Positions 52,919 to 60,942 of a stretch of 64,000 nucleotides of DNA are shown here, piece after piece. Position 1 is the first letter of the stretch. Every line of letters starts with the position of its first letter. Source of the stretch: Eubacterium sp. (GTDB lineage Bacteria > Bacillota > Clostridia > Lachnospirales > Lachnospiraceae); NCBI GenBank assembly GCA_021769425.1, contig JAETSX010000010.1, positions 1-64,000 of the forward strand, given 5' to 3'. Below the pieces are notes generated by a model, which was not told the origin of the DNA, searched no databases, and worked only from the letters and a program-made list of their open reading frames with translations. The position numbers were made by a program, and so were the translations under genes.

Positions 52919-53087
52919 TTTTTCCTCCTGTATCTGACGCTCCATCCGGATATGAATTGAAATTCCATCCGGATGGAGCGCCAGTATTCCTTTTCAAAGT
53001 TCAGGCTACCCGCCATTTTATTTATTGTAGCATTTCAGAGATTGTTTGGCAAGGAGAAAGAGCAAGAACAATTCAGCCCCGTAAATA

Positions 53088-53238
53088 ATCAGTCACTGTT
53101 CACGCCTAAGGCGCCCACAGTAACAAATCCGGCCTATTTAAAGTTGCCTTACGGCAAGAAACCGGATTCTGGCTCCAATACGGTATTGGCCTGTGACCGC
53201 GCAGCGTGGTGCAGGGCCCAGGAGTGAACAGCAACAAC
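53088..53238. mobile_element. ~150-bp composite palindromic element, copy 1
   Basis: Begins with the hairpin GTCACTGTTCACGCC/GGCGCCCACAGTAAC, continues with AATCCGGCCTATTTAAAGTT, TTACGGCAAGA and TATTGGCCTGTG, and ends in GGAGTGAACAGCAACAAC, the inverse of the left end. It matches the reverse complement of 61525-61675 over its whole length with only scattered differences. It contains no gene and lies between genes, as a MITE would. Confidence 0.85.
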
Positions 53239-53286
53239 TTATCACAGAATTCGGATCTTCTTTATAGATACTTGCTTCCTGCAGCG

Positions 53287-53715
53287 CTAAGGAAGCTGAT
53301 TAGGGATTTGGTCCTTATATTTTTCATAAAGCCCCATCAGCTCATTTTTGTCTTCTTCGGTAAGCTGGCCTTCCGCCAGTGTTTTCAGACCCTCCATATC
53401 TCCGCTGGCTGCCATGTCTGCCGCCTGTTTGATGTTTTCCGGTGAAATATATTTTTCTGCGATCTGCGATACTTTTTCTACATCTTCTTCGTCCATTTGA
53501 TTCACAACATCAGAAACTTCTACCTCCTGGCCGTTGATGTTGACGGTTGTGCCAATCTGCTGTTCCAACAGTTTCTTTCCGATCTCGGTGGCCGCTGTCG
53601 TCCTGACTTTCTGCAGAATTGCGTCACGGCTGATAAAAAGGGTTCCGGCTGCTCCAATCAGGATAATGGTAACGGCCAGAAGACGGATGTGTTTTCTTTT
53701 CTTACGTTTGTGCAT
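53287..53715 (-). CDS. Membrane-anchored hypothetical protein
   Basis: A 142-residue protein. Start chosen at MHKRKKRKHIRLLAV; AGGAGG lies eleven bases upstream, a little far. A basic N terminus and one membrane segment (about 12-30, LLAVTIILIGAAGTLFIS) anchor an acidic extracytoplasmic domain. That domain has NGQEVEVSDVVNQMDEEDVEKV and a helical DMAASGDMEGLKTLAEG region. I do not recognise the family; similar small anchored proteins are common in Lachnospiraceae. Confidence 0.8.
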   Translation of the reverse strand: MHKRKKRKHIRLLAVTIILIGAAGTLFISRDAILQKVRTTAATEIGKKLLEQQIGTTVNINGQEVEVSDVVNQMDEEDVEKVSQIAEKYISPENIKQAADMAASGDMEGLKTLAEGQLTEEDKNELMGLYEKYKDQIPNQLP

Positions 53716-53880
53716 AGATATGATACCTCCTGGATATGTTGAATACTGCGGTTTCCATTGATTTTGGTTTTGAGCTGGGTCCCTCCTCATGATAAATACT
53801 ACCACATCTTTTGGGGATAGGGATGACAAATTTATTAAGATTTCCTGAATTTTCTGGGACAGTTCAAAAGAGACGGGCTG

Positions 53881-54024
53881 CTACCCGTCTCTTTCCTGCT
53901 CCCGGCAGGCGGAACAGCATCCGCTGCACCCGCTGCATCTTCCCGCTTTTTTGTCTTTATATATGCTGATTCCTGCGCAAACGGCTATTGCCAGCACCAC
54001 TGCTCCCACCAGAAATGTTCCCAT
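53881..54024 (-). CDS. FeoB-associated Cys-rich membrane peptide, 47 residues
   Basis: MGTFLVGAVVLAIAVCAGIS opens a single membrane segment, followed by KDKKAGRCSGCSGCCSACRE with five cysteines, then the stop. GGAGG lies seven bases upstream of the ATG. This matches the FeoB-associated Cys-rich family (Pfam PF12669), whose genes normally follow feoB and whose products may help ferrous iron uptake. Here no feoA or feoB is in sight; the gene stands alone behind a strong promoter with iron-box-like palindromes. Confidence 0.85.
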   Translation of the reverse strand: MGTFLVGAVVLAIAVCAGISIYKDKKAGRCSGCSGCCSACREQERDG

Positions 54025-54046
54025 ATTGAAATCCTCCTGTCTATTC

Positions 54047-54099
54047 TGAGAATGGTTATCATTTATAGTTAGTATATGCTAACTTTTTGAAAAAGTCAA
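54047..54099 (-). promoter_or_regulatory. Promoter with two operator-like palindromes upstream of the Cys-rich peptide gene
   Basis: On the minus strand TTGACT (54094-54099) and TATACT (54071-54076) are 17 bases apart. AGTTAGCATATACTAACT (54067-54084) is a near-perfect palindrome covering the -10, of a kind bound by DtxR/MntR-type repressors. TGATAACCATTCTCA (54047-54061) matches the Fur 7-1-7 consensus TGATAATnATTATCA at most positions and lies in the leader. Confidence 0.7.
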
Positions 54100-54156
54100 T
54101 CCCTATTTTCTTGACGTTCTCAGCGCTGCGGCAAATTGCAGCAAATTCGTCTGGCC

Positions 54157-54876
54157 TTATACCCGGTTGGCTGTCTCCAGGGCTATCTCGATCATTTTTC
54201 CAAATCCGGTCTGTCTTTGTTCAGAAGTAAGCTGCTCCGGTTTGTAAATATGATCTGAAATTGTCAGAATGCAGAGGGCCCGTTTTCCTGCTCTTGCCGC
54301 ATTAAGGTAAAGTGCGCCGCTCTCCATTTCCACTGCCAGCACGCCCATTTTCCGGAAGCAGTCTTTGCTGTTGGGCCGGTCTGTGTAAAAGGCATCCTCT
54401 GACAAGATATTTCCCACACGCACCGGAGTTCCCAGCTCCTTTGCGCTTTCCACTGCCGTGCTCAAAAGATGATAGTCTGCCAGTGGCGCCAAATGGCCCG
54501 GACAGTCAAACTGATCCGGATAATCGGACACAATGGATGCTCCCATTCCGATTACCACATCCATCACATTGACATCGTCCAAAAGGGCTCCTGCGGAACC
54601 TACTCTGATAATATTGTCCACATCATAAAAATGAAACAGTTCATAAGAATAAATTCCAATGGAGGGCATTCCCATGCCGGAGCCCATTACGGACAATTCC
54701 TTTCCCTTGTATAATCCTGTGTAGCCCAGCATTCCCCGTACCTGGTTGACGCATCTTACCTGCTCAAGATAAGTCTCGGCAATGTATTTTGCCCGCAGAG
54801 GATCCCCCGGCATTAATACAGTTTTTGCAAAATCTCCTGCTTTGGCTTCAATATGCGGCGTTGGTATATTTGACAT
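54157..54876 (-). CDS. deoD: Purine-nucleoside phosphorylase, DeoD type
   Basis: A 239-residue cytoplasmic enzyme that phosphorolyses purine (deoxy)nucleosides to base and (deoxy)ribose 1-phosphate. AAAGGAGGA precedes the ATG. Seen: phosphate-binding MPGDPLRAK, GSGMGMPS, RVGSAGALL and the nucleoside-binding VEMESGALY; Asp in ISDH near 206 matches the hexameric bacterial type with broad 6-amino/6-oxopurine specificity. It appears monocistronic. Confidence 0.96.
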   Translation of the reverse strand: MSNIPTPHIEAKAGDFAKTVLMPGDPLRAKYIAETYLEQVRCVNQVRGMLGYTGLYKGKELSVMGSGMGMPSIGIYSYELFHFYDVDNIIRVGSAGALLDDVNVMDVVIGMGASIVSDYPDQFDCPGHLAPLADYHLLSTAVESAKELGTPVRVGNILSEDAFYTDRPNSKDCFRKMGVLAVEMESGALYLNAARAGKRALCILTISDHIYKPEQLTSEQRQTGFGKMIEIALETANRV

Positions 54877-54976
54877 CGTCTGTTCCTCCTTTTTCTTTCT
54901 TTTATTAAAAACAGGATTTCCTTTCCGTCAGCCGGCGGCAATCCCGTCTGAGCACAAATAGCGCAAAAATCTTAAC

Positions 54977-55165
54977 GCCCGCTGCCTGCAATCCAATTCC
55001 CACTGCAAAGGCCGCAAGACCTGCATAAATGGATCATAAACTCTCACAGGCCCGCTGCCTGCAATCCAATTCCCACTGCAAAGGCCGCAAGACCTGCATA
55101 AATGGATCATAAACTCTCACAGGCCCGCTGCCTGCAATCCAATTCCCACTGCAAAGGCCGTCAGG
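54977..55165 (-). repeat. 73-bp tandem duplication of the azlD 3' end
   Basis: GCCCGCTGCCTGCAATCCAA starts at 54977, 55050 and 55123, exactly 73 bp apart. The last of these is the end of azlD, with the stop at 55117-55119. The extra units are nearly identical to each other and differ slightly from the gene copy. Seventy-three is not a multiple of three, so they are out of frame. Confidence 0.93.
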
Positions 55166-55440
55166 CTTGCGCAAACGGCAACAGTAAACAGTCCTTTTCC
55201 CCGATAGGCAGCCAGCAATGCGGCCGCCACCCCTGCACAGGCAGTAAACACGGAGCCTGTTGCATAGAACACTGCCGGAACCGTCATGGCCCCCAGCACC
55301 GTATAAGGAATGTATGCCAGAAAAGAACGTATCGCTTTGTTTTCAATTTTTTTATGAAAGATCAAAAACGGCAGTATGCGAATCAGATAAGTTACCCCGA
55401 ACATTACAAATAAATAGATCCAGAAATTCCCTGATTTCAT
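55117..55440 (-). CDS. azlD: AzlD family branched-chain amino acid exporter subunit
   Basis: A 107-residue membrane protein with three to four segments, starting MKSGNFWIYLFVMFGVTYLIR. AzlD works with AzlC to export branched-chain amino acids; family signatures RILPFLIF and IPYTVLGAMTVPAVFY are seen. Its ATG overlaps the azlC stop by four bases. The 3' end is tandemly duplicated. Confidence 0.93.
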   Translation of the reverse strand: MKSGNFWIYLFVMFGVTYLIRILPFLIFHKKIENKAIRSFLAYIPYTVLGAMTVPAVFYATGSVFTACAGVAAALLAAYRGKGLFTVAVCASLTAFAVGIGLQAAGL

Positions 55441-56225
55441 CGTTTTCCCTCCTGTATTCCTCTTGCTTTTCTTTTCTGCAAACCTGTTGTTTCCGGTTCT
55501 GTTTCCCGCTCTGTTCTCTCTTGCCGCTCCTGTTCCCCTGTTTCTATCGGGAAGAAAACTGCACCCACTGCAGAAGCGGCCACTGCACAGATAATAATGG
55601 CAAATCCCTGTGAAATATGTCCAAACAGCGGAATATAATAAATGCAGCAGCTCATAAGAACCGCCAGAATCACCATTTTCATAATGTTTCGGTCTTTCTT
55701 CATCTCAGGAATCACAATTGCAATAAACATTCCGTAAATGGCAAGCCCCAGAGCATCGCTGACGCTTTGAGGCAGAATATTGCCCAATACCGCCCCAGCC
55801 AGCGTTCCCAAAGTCCATCCCAGATAAGGCAGCGCTGCAAGCCCCAGAAAATACCGGCTGCCCACTTCCCCGCTGCGGCTCATTGCCACTGCAAAGATTT
55901 CATCGGTAACGGCAAAACCGAGAATCATCTTCTTTCCTGCCCGAAACCGGCTGTCCACTTTCTGGGACAGGGAAATGCTCATCAATGCATATCTGAGATT
56001 TATTACAAACTGGGAAACTGCCATTTCGATATAAGTTCCCGCCGCCGTCATCACGGTCAGCCCTGCGAACTGTCCGGCGGAAGTCAGGTTCATCATGGAC
56101 ATCAGCAGCGCCTCCCACCAGCGAAGGCCCGAAGACACCGCTGCAAGCCCAAACGTGAAAGACACGGACAAATATCCGATGCCGATAGGACTGCCGTCCT
56201 TAATCCCTTGTACCAACTGTTTCAT
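55437..56225 (-). CDS. azlC: AzlC family branched-chain amino acid exporter subunit
   Basis: A 262-residue membrane protein with a normal AzlC opening, KQLVQGIKDGSPIGIGYLSV, and typical ASAGQFAGL-like NLTSAGQFAGLT and NLRYALMSISLSQKV. About 225 residues form the permease; the last ~35 are a charged, low-complexity tail (ETGEQERQERTERETEPETT) absent from most relatives. Partner azlD overlaps its stop by four bases. Confidence 0.94.
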   Translation of the reverse strand: MKQLVQGIKDGSPIGIGYLSVSFTFGLAAVSSGLRWWEALLMSMMNLTSAGQFAGLTVMTAAGTYIEMAVSQFVINLRYALMSISLSQKVDSRFRAGKKMILGFAVTDEIFAVAMSRSGEVGSRYFLGLAALPYLGWTLGTLAGAVLGNILPQSVSDALGLAIYGMFIAIVIPEMKKDRNIMKMVILAVLMSCCIYYIPLFGHISQGFAIIICAVAASAVGAVFFPIETGEQERQERTERETEPETTGLQKRKARGIQEGKR

Positions 56226-56431
56226 AATTTTTATCCTCTCGTTCTGTTCCTTTTACTCTGATCCCTTGTTCCATTATACTAGATTCCGGGCCCTGCAACA
56301 ACCAGAAAAATGGTTCTTGCCAAATCTCCCATTTCAGGATATGATAAATAGCGTAGAGACAAAGAGCGAACGAGTCTGTTCCCTTTTATGAACTGCCTGT
56401 TTGTGCGCAAATGCACAGAATGGAGGACACA

Positions 56432-56656
56432 ATGAAGAAAACGCAGCGAATCCTGGCAATCATCGGTATTGTCCTGTTACTGGGACTGTATCTGTCCACA
56501 CTGGTTTTTGCTTTGCTTGGAAAAGATTTCTTTCCAATATTTATGGCATCCCTTTTTTCCAGCTTTGTAGTTCCAACGCTGATCTGGGCCTATGGTTTCG
56601 TATACAAATTAATAAAAAAAAGAGCTGCCTCTGAACCAGAAGAAAAAACATCCTGA
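56432..56656 (+). CDS. Small two-segment membrane protein
   Basis: A 74-residue protein MKKTQRILAIIGIVLLLGLY... starting five bases after GGAGG; an upstream in-frame ATG overlaps that site. Two membrane segments (about 8-29 and 36-60) end in a charged tail (KKRAASEPEEKTS). Many Lachnospiraceae have similar short proteins of unknown role. It stands alone on the plus strand with a long hairpin after it. Confidence 0.8.
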   Translation: MKKTQRILAIIGIVLLLGLYLSTLVFALLGKDFFPIFMASLFSSFVVPTLIWAYGFVYKLIKKRAASEPEEKTS

Positions 56657-56680
56657 CGAACCTATCTGTCCAAACAAAAG

Positions 56681-56780
56681 GGCTGCCGGAAAATGGCCGA
56701 ATTCCGCAACTGTTCCTGTGATTCTTTTCCTGTCACAGCAATTACTGTATGCGCATTACATTTTCCGGCAGCCTCTTTTA
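56681..56780 (+). terminator. Long stem-loop terminator or palindromic element
   Basis: GGCTGCCGGAAAA (56681-56693) and TTTTCCGGCAGCC (56761-56773) pair perfectly, with an inner CTGTGA/TCACAG stem, followed by TCTTTTA. The ~90-base span between convergent genes is longer than a plain terminator and could be a small palindromic insertion that terminates both ways. Confidence 0.7.
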
Positions 56781-56805
56781 GAACGTGTCCCAAATATGTT
56801 AATTC

Positions 56806-57417
56806 TTACTCCGCCGTACCTACGCCAAGGCTTCTCAGCTCTTCCTCCGCCTGCGATTTGGTATGAAACAGAATGGTTGCCATGCCAAGCTCATTGGCTG
56901 CAATTATATTGGCCCTGTTATCATCTAAAAATACACATTCTGTAGGCTCTAAATGATATTTCTGGAACAATGATTCATAAATCTCCTGCTCCGGCTTCAC
57001 GGCCTGCACTTCATAGGAAAAAATGGCTCCGTCCACATCCTCCACAAAGGAAAGCTCCTCGATGGTCTGGGAATACATCCGCCTGGAATAATTAGAAAGC
57101 AGATACACTCCATATCCCTGATCCTGAAAACTGCGGATCCAGGGGCATGCATAGTCATACTGTTTAATGCAGTTCCCCATATTATTCCAGAAATATACAA
57201 TCTCCGCCTCACAGTCCGGCGCCTGCTCCACAAAACCTTTCAAAAGCTCCTCATCTGACATTCTGCTCCGGTCAAACTCATTCCACAAATCGGACAGCAC
57301 CGTTGCATTCGCCACTTTCTCATAAATCTCCGGCGGATAATCCAGGGTATCCAGAAATCCCCGCCAGTCAAAATCCACCAGAACCTTCCCCACATCAAGT
57401 ACTATATTCTTTATCAT
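56806..57417 (-). CDS. HAD superfamily hydrolase (YihX-like)
   Basis: A 203-residue cytoplasmic phosphatase-like protein. Start at MIKNIVLDVGKVLVDFD after AAGGGAAG, ten bases past the purA stop. The nucleophile Asp is in LDVGKVLVDF, where the usual second Asp is replaced as in YihX-type HAD enzymes; the Lys (EVQAVKPEQEIYE) and acidic DDNRANI motifs are in place. Sugar-phosphate or nucleotide substrates are likely; cotranscription with purA suggests a link with nucleotide metabolism, which is inference. Confidence 0.9.
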   Translation of the reverse strand: MIKNIVLDVGKVLVDFDWRGFLDTLDYPPEIYEKVANATVLSDLWNEFDRSRMSDEELLKGFVEQAPDCEAEIVYFWNNMGNCIKQYDYACPWIRSFQDQGYGVYLLSNYSRRMYSQTIEELSFVEDVDGAIFSYEVQAVKPEQEIYESLFQKYHLEPTECVFLDDNRANIIAANELGMATILFHTKSQAEEELRSLGVGTAE

Positions 57418-57427
57418 ATTCTTCCCT

Positions 57428-58711
57428 TTATTTTCCATTGCGGTAAATAATGTCATCTCTGCCCGGCCCATTTGAAATCATGGTAATCGGGAATCCGATT
57501 CTTTCTTCTACGAATTCAATGTATTTCCTGCAGTTTTCCGGTAAATCTTCATATTTTCGGATTCCCCGGATCTCACATTTCCAGCCCGGAAGCGTTTCCA
57601 ACACCGGTTTTGCCTTTTCAAGCTGCACTGTGGCGGGAAACTCCGTAGTAATCTTTCCGTCAATTTCGTAGCCGGTGCACACCGGGATCTCATCCAGATA
57701 TCCCAGCACATCCAGCACGGTAAAGGCCACGTCTGTGGTTCCCTGAATCCGGCAGCCGTATTTGCTGGCCACTGTGTCAAACCAGCCCATGCGTCTGGGA
57801 CGGCCCGTGGTTACTCCGAACTCTCCGCCGTCTCCGCCCCGGCGCCTCAGTTCATCCGCTTCTTCCCCAAAAATCTCGCTGACAAAAGCTCCTGCCCCTA
57901 CAGAAGAAGAATATGCCTTGCAGACAGTAATGATTTTCTTAATTTCATACGGAGGGATTCCGGCTCCAATGGCCCCGTAAGCTGCCAGTGTGGAGGATGA
58001 GGTAACCATGGGATAAATTCCGTGATCCGGATCCTTCAAAGAACCTAACTGGCCTTCCAGCAGAATATTTTTCCCCGCCTGGACTGCTTCCCAGAGGTAA
58101 GCAGAGGTATCACAGACATAAGGCTCTATCATGTTCCGGTATTCCCTAAGCTCCTTCATCAGTTCTTCCGGATTCAAAAGCGGCTTATGGTAGAGATGCT
58201 CCAGCATGACATTTTTCGTCTCGCAGATTCTTTCCACCTTTTCCTTCAGCCGTTCTTCCTCAAACAGCTCACTGACCTGGAAACCGATCTTGGCATATTT
58301 ATCGGAATAAAATGGCGCAATTCCTGACTTTGTGGAACCAAAAGATTTCCCTCCCAGGCGCTCCTCCTCATACTGATCAAATAAAATATGATAAGACATC
58401 ACCATCTGGGCGCGATCGGACACCAGAATTTTCGGCATCGGAACGCCCCTGTCCACAATGGACTGAATCTCCTTACAGAGCGCCGGAATATTCAGCGCCA
58501 CCCCGTTTCCGATGATGCTTGTGGTATGATTGTAGAACACGCCGCTGGGAAGAGTGTGCAGTGCGAATTTGCCGTAATCATTGACAATGGTGTGTCCTGC
58601 ATTTGCACCGCCCTGGAAACGCACGATAATGTCGGCTTCTTTTGCCATCATATCCGTAATTTTCCCTTTTCCTTCGTCTCCCCAGTTTGCACCAACAATT
58701 GCATTTACCAT
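57428..58711 (-). CDS. purA: Adenylosuccinate synthetase
   Basis: A 427-residue enzyme joining IMP and aspartate with GTP in AMP synthesis. AAAGGAGG precedes the ATG. Active-site parts are seen: GDEGKGK at the start and FQGGANAGHTI with the catalytic His. The opening reads VGANWGDEGKG where most have V(G)xQWGDEGKG, and the IMP-loop LEGQLGSLKDPDHGIYPMVT differs from the common AQGTLLDIDHG form, marking the divergent clostridial branch. It has a clear promoter, and the HAD gene follows. Confidence 0.95.
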   Translation of the reverse strand: MVNAIVGANWGDEGKGKITDMMAKEADIIVRFQGGANAGHTIVNDYGKFALHTLPSGVFYNHTTSIIGNGVALNIPALCKEIQSIVDRGVPMPKILVSDRAQMVMSYHILFDQYEEERLGGKSFGSTKSGIAPFYSDKYAKIGFQVSELFEEERLKEKVERICETKNVMLEHLYHKPLLNPEELMKELREYRNMIEPYVCDTSAYLWEAVQAGKNILLEGQLGSLKDPDHGIYPMVTSSSTLAAYGAIGAGIPPYEIKKIITVCKAYSSSVGAGAFVSEIFGEEADELRRRGGDGGEFGVTTGRPRRMGWFDTVASKYGCRIQGTTDVAFTVLDVLGYLDEIPVCTGYEIDGKITTEFPATVQLEKAKPVLETLPGWKCEIRGIRKYEDLPENCRKYIEFVEERIGFPITMISNGPGRDDIIYRNGK

Positions 58712-58830
58712 TTAAAGTTCCTCCTTTATGTTCCCTTCCGGCAGAAGGGAGGATTTGCTATCTGAATTGTGCTTTTATGCCCATGCGGCCCGCTATATGG
58801 CAGGCTGAGCATGATAATAATTCATTTTTC

Positions 58831-58859
58831 ATTATAGCGGAAAACCATTCATAAGTAAA
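58831..58859 (-). promoter_or_regulatory. Predicted purA promoter
   Basis: On the minus strand TTTACT (58854-58859) and TATAAT (58831-58836) are 17 bases apart, about 120 bases upstream of purA. The leader shows no recognisable purine riboswitch or PurR box. Confidence 0.65.
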
Positions 58860-58992
58860 ATCAATGTTAATTATATTTGATATAATTATTTCTTATGGGC
58901 ATAACAGTTGCCAGATTAACCGCCCTCTCAAAGAAACGCATTTGAGCCAGTGACTTACAGACCTCTCTTTTCCTGAAATTTTATCTTTGGCA

Positions 58993-59021
58993 TTGTATTT
59001 TTCCTTTTTATTCTGTATAAT
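58993..59021 (+). promoter_or_regulatory. Predicted promoter of the TRIC-like gene
   Basis: TTGTAT (58993-58998) and TATAAT (59016-59021) are 17 bases apart, 37 bases upstream of the ATG; ACGGGAG serves as ribosome binding site. Between this and the purA promoter (58860-58992) I see nothing else. Confidence 0.65.
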
Positions 59022-59058
59022 AGGCCAAAATACGCAATAGAAACGGGAGCAGAGAACT

Positions 59059-59712
59059 ATGACTTACACAGAACTTTTTATTTTTACCCTGGAAATTATC
59101 GGCACTATCGCTTTTGCCTCCTCCGGAGCCATGCTGGGCATCCGGAAAAACATGGACATTTTCGGCGTCAATGTTCTGGGGATTACCACGGCTGTGGGCG
59201 GCGGCTGTATCCGCGATCTCCTTTTGGGCATTCACCCGCCTAAAATGTTTCAGAATTTCGCATACGTGGGCGCCGCCATTTTGACCTCCTGCCTGCTGTT
59301 TGTCTTATTTTACCTGAAAAAAGAGCTGCTGGAAAGCTCATTTCTGGAGCATTATGAACGGCTGATGAGCTCACTGGATGCAGTGGGCCTGGGCATTTTC
59401 ACCGTAACGGGCATCCGCACTGCCATGGCTTTGAAAAGCAGCCACATCAATAACATATTCCTTCTGGTTTTTGTAGGCGTAACCACCGGAATCGGCGGCG
59501 GCATGATGCGGGACGTTATGGCCGGAAACACGCCTTTTGTCTTTATCAAGCATGTATACGCCTGCGCCGCTTTAATCGGGGCTTTTTTGTATATTTTCCT
59601 GTACCGGTTGATTCCAGACACTGCCGCCATGCTGATCAGTTCTCTGGCTGTTGTGATCATCCGGCTGCTGGCCGCCCATTACCGCTGGAACCTGCCCCGT
59701 ATTCAGAAATGA
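59059..59712 (+). CDS. TRIC-like cation channel family protein (YicG/YadS, UPF0126)
   Basis: A 217-residue membrane protein with seven segments in two related halves. The halves show AVGGGCIRDLLLG and GIGGGMMRDVMAG, the glycine-rich repeats of bacterial trimeric intracellular cation channel proteins. Relatives conduct monovalent cations; some are proposed for glycine uptake. It has its own promoter. Its 3' end, including the stop, is duplicated as a 32-bp unit. Confidence 0.93.
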   Translation: MTYTELFIFTLEIIGTIAFASSGAMLGIRKNMDIFGVNVLGITTAVGGGCIRDLLLGIHPPKMFQNFAYVGAAILTSCLLFVLFYLKKELLESSFLEHYERLMSSLDAVGLGIFTVTGIRTAMALKSSHINNIFLLVFVGVTTGIGGGMMRDVMAGNTPFVFIKHVYACAALIGAFLYIFLYRLIPDTAAMLISSLAVVIIRLLAAHYRWNLPRIQK

Positions 59713-59760
59713 TCCGCCTTTTCGGACTCCGTATCCGGCAATGATCCGCCTCCCCATTCG
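59698..59760 (+). repeat. 32-bp tandem duplication at the 3' end of the TRIC-like gene
   Basis: CGTAT...AATGATCCGCCT begins at 59698, covering the TGA stop, and again at 59730. The two copies share AATGATCCGCCT exactly and TCGG at the end. Confidence 0.65.
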
Positions 59761-59766
59761 GCGGCA

Positions 59767-59814
59767 AAAATAAAACAGGATATGGTTTTCTGCTACCAGA
59801 AAACCATATCCTGT
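59767..59814 (-). terminator. Bidirectional terminator between TRIC-like gene and degV
   Basis: ACAGGATATGGTTTTC (59775-59790) and GAAAACCATATCCTGT (59799-59814) are a perfect 16-bp stem. On the minus strand TTTTATTTTTGCC follows, so it terminates the DegV gene best; it may also serve the plus-strand gene. Confidence 0.92.
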
Positions 59815-59866
59815 AAACGCTGTATAGAAATATTGCCGCTCCCTGCCATAAATGATCTGCATTCAC

Positions 59867-60733
59867 TTAAGATAATTTCTTTGCGCAGGCAATAGCCAAT
59901 GCCCCCGGCCCAATGTGGCATGCCACGCTTAAGGACAAAGGATCTACCATTGCCACCTCAGCCTGTGGAAACGCCTCCTGAACCTGAGTTTTAAATTCCA
60001 TTGCCGTTTCCGGATCTTTGGTATAGGCAATATACAGATGCATGTCCTTTCCTGTTTCATCTCCGAAACGTTTGGAAAAATCATTTTTAACAGCCTCTAT
60101 CATAATATTCCTGGCTTGTTTCACAGTTCTGGCTTTGGCAAAGGCATCCAGCTTTTCCCCCTGAATCTGAAGCACCGGCTTCAATTTCAGCAAAGTGCCC
60201 AGAGCTGCAGCCGCCGGCGTAATCCTGCCGCCTTTTTTCAAATATACCAGAGTGTCCACCATAATATAAATGCTGGAATCGTATTTTGTCTCTTCCAGAT
60301 AATTCCTGATCTCTGCTGCGCTCTTTCCCTGCTCCGCCAGCGCTACCGCGTCAATAACCGACTGTTTCTGGGTGACGGAAATACGCTGATTGTTTACCAC
60401 CTGTACTTTTCCTTCATAGTCCTGGGACAGCATCATCGCCGTCTCACAGGAACCGCTCAGTCCGCTGGACATGGGAATGTGCACAATTTCATCGTATTCC
60501 TCCAACAGCTTATCCCATAAATCCGTAACGGAACCCACCGCCGGCATGGAAGTGGAAATCTCCGCATTTCCTTCCAATTTCTCATAAAACTGTTCCTGGG
60601 TTAAATCAATATCCTCAAAATACGTTTCTCCATTGATAAAAAACGGCATGGGCAATACATTTACACCGTATTCCTTTGCCTGTTCCTGGGTAATTCCGCT
60701 GTTACTGTCTGTTACAACTGCAATTTTTCCCAC
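59867..60733 (-). CDS. DegV family fatty-acid-binding protein
   Basis: A 288-residue protein starting at a GTG after AAAGGAGGA. VTDSNSGITQEQAKEYGV, IPMSSGLSGSCETA and GPGALAIAC are DegV signatures; Thr/Ser residues in these bind the fatty acid carboxylate. Family members (FakB) hold fatty acids for phosphorylation by FakA kinase, feeding phospholipid synthesis. No fakA is nearby. The gene is monocistronic with a strong terminator. Confidence 0.94.
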   Translation of the reverse strand: MGKIAVVTDSNSGITQEQAKEYGVNVLPMPFFINGETYFEDIDLTQEQFYEKLEGNAEISTSMPAVGSVTDLWDKLLEEYDEIVHIPMSSGLSGSCETAMMLSQDYEGKVQVVNNQRISVTQKQSVIDAVALAEQGKSAAEIRNYLEETKYDSSIYIMVDTLVYLKKGGRITPAAAALGTLLKLKPVLQIQGEKLDAFAKARTVKQARNIMIEAVKNDFSKRFGDETGKDMHLYIAYTKDPETAMEFKTQVQEAFPQAEVAMVDPLSLSVACHIGPGALAIACAKKLS

Positions 60734-60761
60734 CTGAATTGTCCTCCTTTACTATTTGAAA

Positions 60762-60905
60762 AACAGTAACAGTTCAGCCTTCGCCTTCACTGTTACCGAA
60801 TCCAGCCCATTTAAAGTTTGCTTTCAGCAAAGGGCTGGTTTCCTGCTCAATCTACACATTCTTACGGACCTTGCAGCAAGTGCAAAGCCCTGGACTGAAC
60901 TTTTA
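60762..60905. repeat. Diverged composite palindromic element, copy 3
   Basis: Begins with the hairpin GTAACAGTTCAGCCTTCGCC/TTCACTGTTAC, then AATCCAGCCCATTTAAAGTT, CAGCAAAGGGCTGG and ends in CTGGACTGAAC. The order of blocks follows copies 1 and 2 but with many changes and no clean right end. It lies between degV and the HPt gene. Confidence 0.7.
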
Positions 60906-60942
60906 CGAAAAACATGCTGTTCCAAACATTGTCCTTCCTCTG

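Noticed and set aside
54928-55110. 60-residue minus-strand frame
   Set aside because: It is an out-of-frame reading of the azlD tail duplication.
58712-59058. Purine riboswitch upstream of purA
   Set aside because: No conserved core elements are visible; only a plain promoter can be supported.
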